Source: Phycisphaerae bacterium (GTDB lineage Bacteria > Planctomycetota > Phycisphaerae > Sedimentisphaerales > Anaerohalosphaeraceae). Taken from it: a stretch of DNA of 11,772 nucleotides. Of the stretch, positions 11,085 through 11,772 are shown one piece after another; position 1 is the stretch's first letter; each line of letters begins with the position of its first letter. A program made the position numbers and the translations under genes. The DNA lies in NCBI GenBank assembly GCA_021736615.1, contig JAIPFN010000175.1, positions 1 to 11,772 on the forward strand. The letters are read 5' to 3'. The notes below the pieces were generated by a model, which was not told the DNA's origin, did no database searches, and saw only the letters and a program-made list of their open reading frames with translations.

Positions 11085-11772
11085 TTAGTCTTTTGCTTCC
11101 TGCTTTGTTACGATCGGTACGTAACCAATTTCCAGACCCTTTGGCGGGGTGAGGATCAGAGCCGGATCGATGTCAGCGAGTTCGCCGAATGCCGGTTCCG
11201 GCAGGTACTGTTTTTCCTTTGTCCAGTGGCGGTGGAGTTTTTCTACACGCTTCTGGACTACTTCGCGTTCGGCCTTAGTCAGGTCTGCATTTAGCATCGC
11301 AGGCTGATCAGCGAAACGGTACCAGTAGTATGTTACCTTTGTTCCGTCACCCGGATAAGCGTAGAACGGTCCGGCTACTGGGCCAGGAGATTTCCAGCAG
11401 GTCTCTTTGCCTGTTGGTGTCACGTATGGTCCGAGTGGAGGGCCGTCCGGTTTGGCGAATTTGACATCGTCAAGTCCGAGATCCGTGGGAACGTCTTTAC
11501 GTTTTACCGGAACCCAGATCGGTTTGTCTTTCTTGTCTTTGCTGAGCTTATAGTATTGAGGAAGAGTGATCAGCGAACCGTTTTTGGTTTCTGTTTTGGT
11601 TACCTTATCCATATCCCACTTAAATCCAAAGCTCGTCGGGTCAGACGCAAACGGAGTTGCAAATGAATCCCATGCAATACGAATTCTTTCATCCCTCTGA
11701 GTTTTTGGAGGATCGATTCTCCAGCTGGACCAGCCGCTGCCGGGGATCTGGTGAATAGTCGAAGCAGTTGGG
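11085..11772 (-). CDS. Unrecognised protein, C-terminal 228 residues (cut by window edge)
   Basis: The frame is open from the window edge to TAA/TAG-type stop at 11085. An internal ATG at 11610-11612 is not the start, because the upstream frame continues with coherent sequence (PGSGWSSWRIDPPKTQRDER, then RIAWDSFATPFASDPTSFGF). Visible landmarks are TYYWYRFADQPAMLNADLTK, then EREVVQKRVEKLHRHW, a Pro-rich segment (LPEPAFGELADIDPALILTP) and GYVPIVTKQE at the end. I have seen W-Y-R-F-x-D-Q-P with a following helix and D-P-A-L in uncharacterised planctomycete secreted proteins, but cannot name a family. The early Pro/Trp-rich part and lack of membrane segments fit an exported or periplasmic soluble domain. 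It reads in the same direction as the beta-helix gene 305 bp downstream, but two hairpins lie between, so co-transcription is doubtful. Confidence 0.75.
   Translation of the reverse strand, partial: PTASTIHQIPGSGWSSWRIDPPKTQRDERIRIAWDSFATPFASDPTSFGFKWDMDKVTKTETKNGSLITLPQYYKLSKDKKDKPIWVPVKRKDVPTDLGLDDVKFAKPDGPPLGPYVTPTGKETCWKSPGPVAGPFYAYPGDGTKVTYYWYRFADQPAMLNADLTKAEREVVQKRVEKLHRHWTKEKQYLPEPAFGELADIDPALILTPPKGLEIGYVPIVTKQEAKD

Overview
The window looks like a piece of a Planctomycetota chromosome, most likely class Phycisphaerae (Sedimentisphaerales-like). This is an inference. It rests on the short two-part dockerin-like tail of the CotH protein, on secreted PQQ-propeller and right-handed beta-helix proteins, and on intergenic DNA full of small dispersed repeats. 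No RNA genes, CRISPR arrays or replication origins were found.

Left part (1-2700). The right end of an ISL3-like insertion sequence occupies 1-134. It has cut off a signal-peptide gene resembling the DUF6288 family, of which only the first 73 codons remain (135-355, minus strand). Divergent from it is a secreted endonuclease/exonuclease/phosphatase-fold enzyme (601-1497). A small two-helix membrane protein follows on the minus strand (1703-1915), then a tight pair: a 30-residue lysine-rich peptide (2302-2394) and a 90-residue conserved hypothetical protein (2409-2681). The spaces between these genes hold several families of short repeats, including a 43-bp sequence found 108 bp upstream of two different start codons.

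Middle (2700-8640). After a 657-bp gene-poor stretch with hairpins and a gene remnant comes a same-strand series: ECF sigma factor, one-helix membrane protein (probable anti-sigma), membrane-anchored Spy/CpxP-like periplasmic sensor, secreted CotH-type kinase with lamin-tail and dockerin-like domains, and a secreted PQQ-type beta-propeller. The first three form a recognisable sigma/anti-sigma/sensor signalling unit. The two secreted proteins directly downstream are candidate targets of it. This series is the best candidate for an interesting system in the window, although each family is known on its own.

Right part (8566-11772). A truncated, out-of-frame dockerin half overlaps the end of the propeller gene. 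It is followed by IS66-like left-end debris and a MITE-like pair of inverted repeats, so this junction has been rearranged. On the minus strand follow a GC-richer secreted right-handed beta-helix protein (GH141-like), a repeat-rich spacer with two hairpins, and the C-terminal 228 residues of an unrecognised protein that runs off the window edge.
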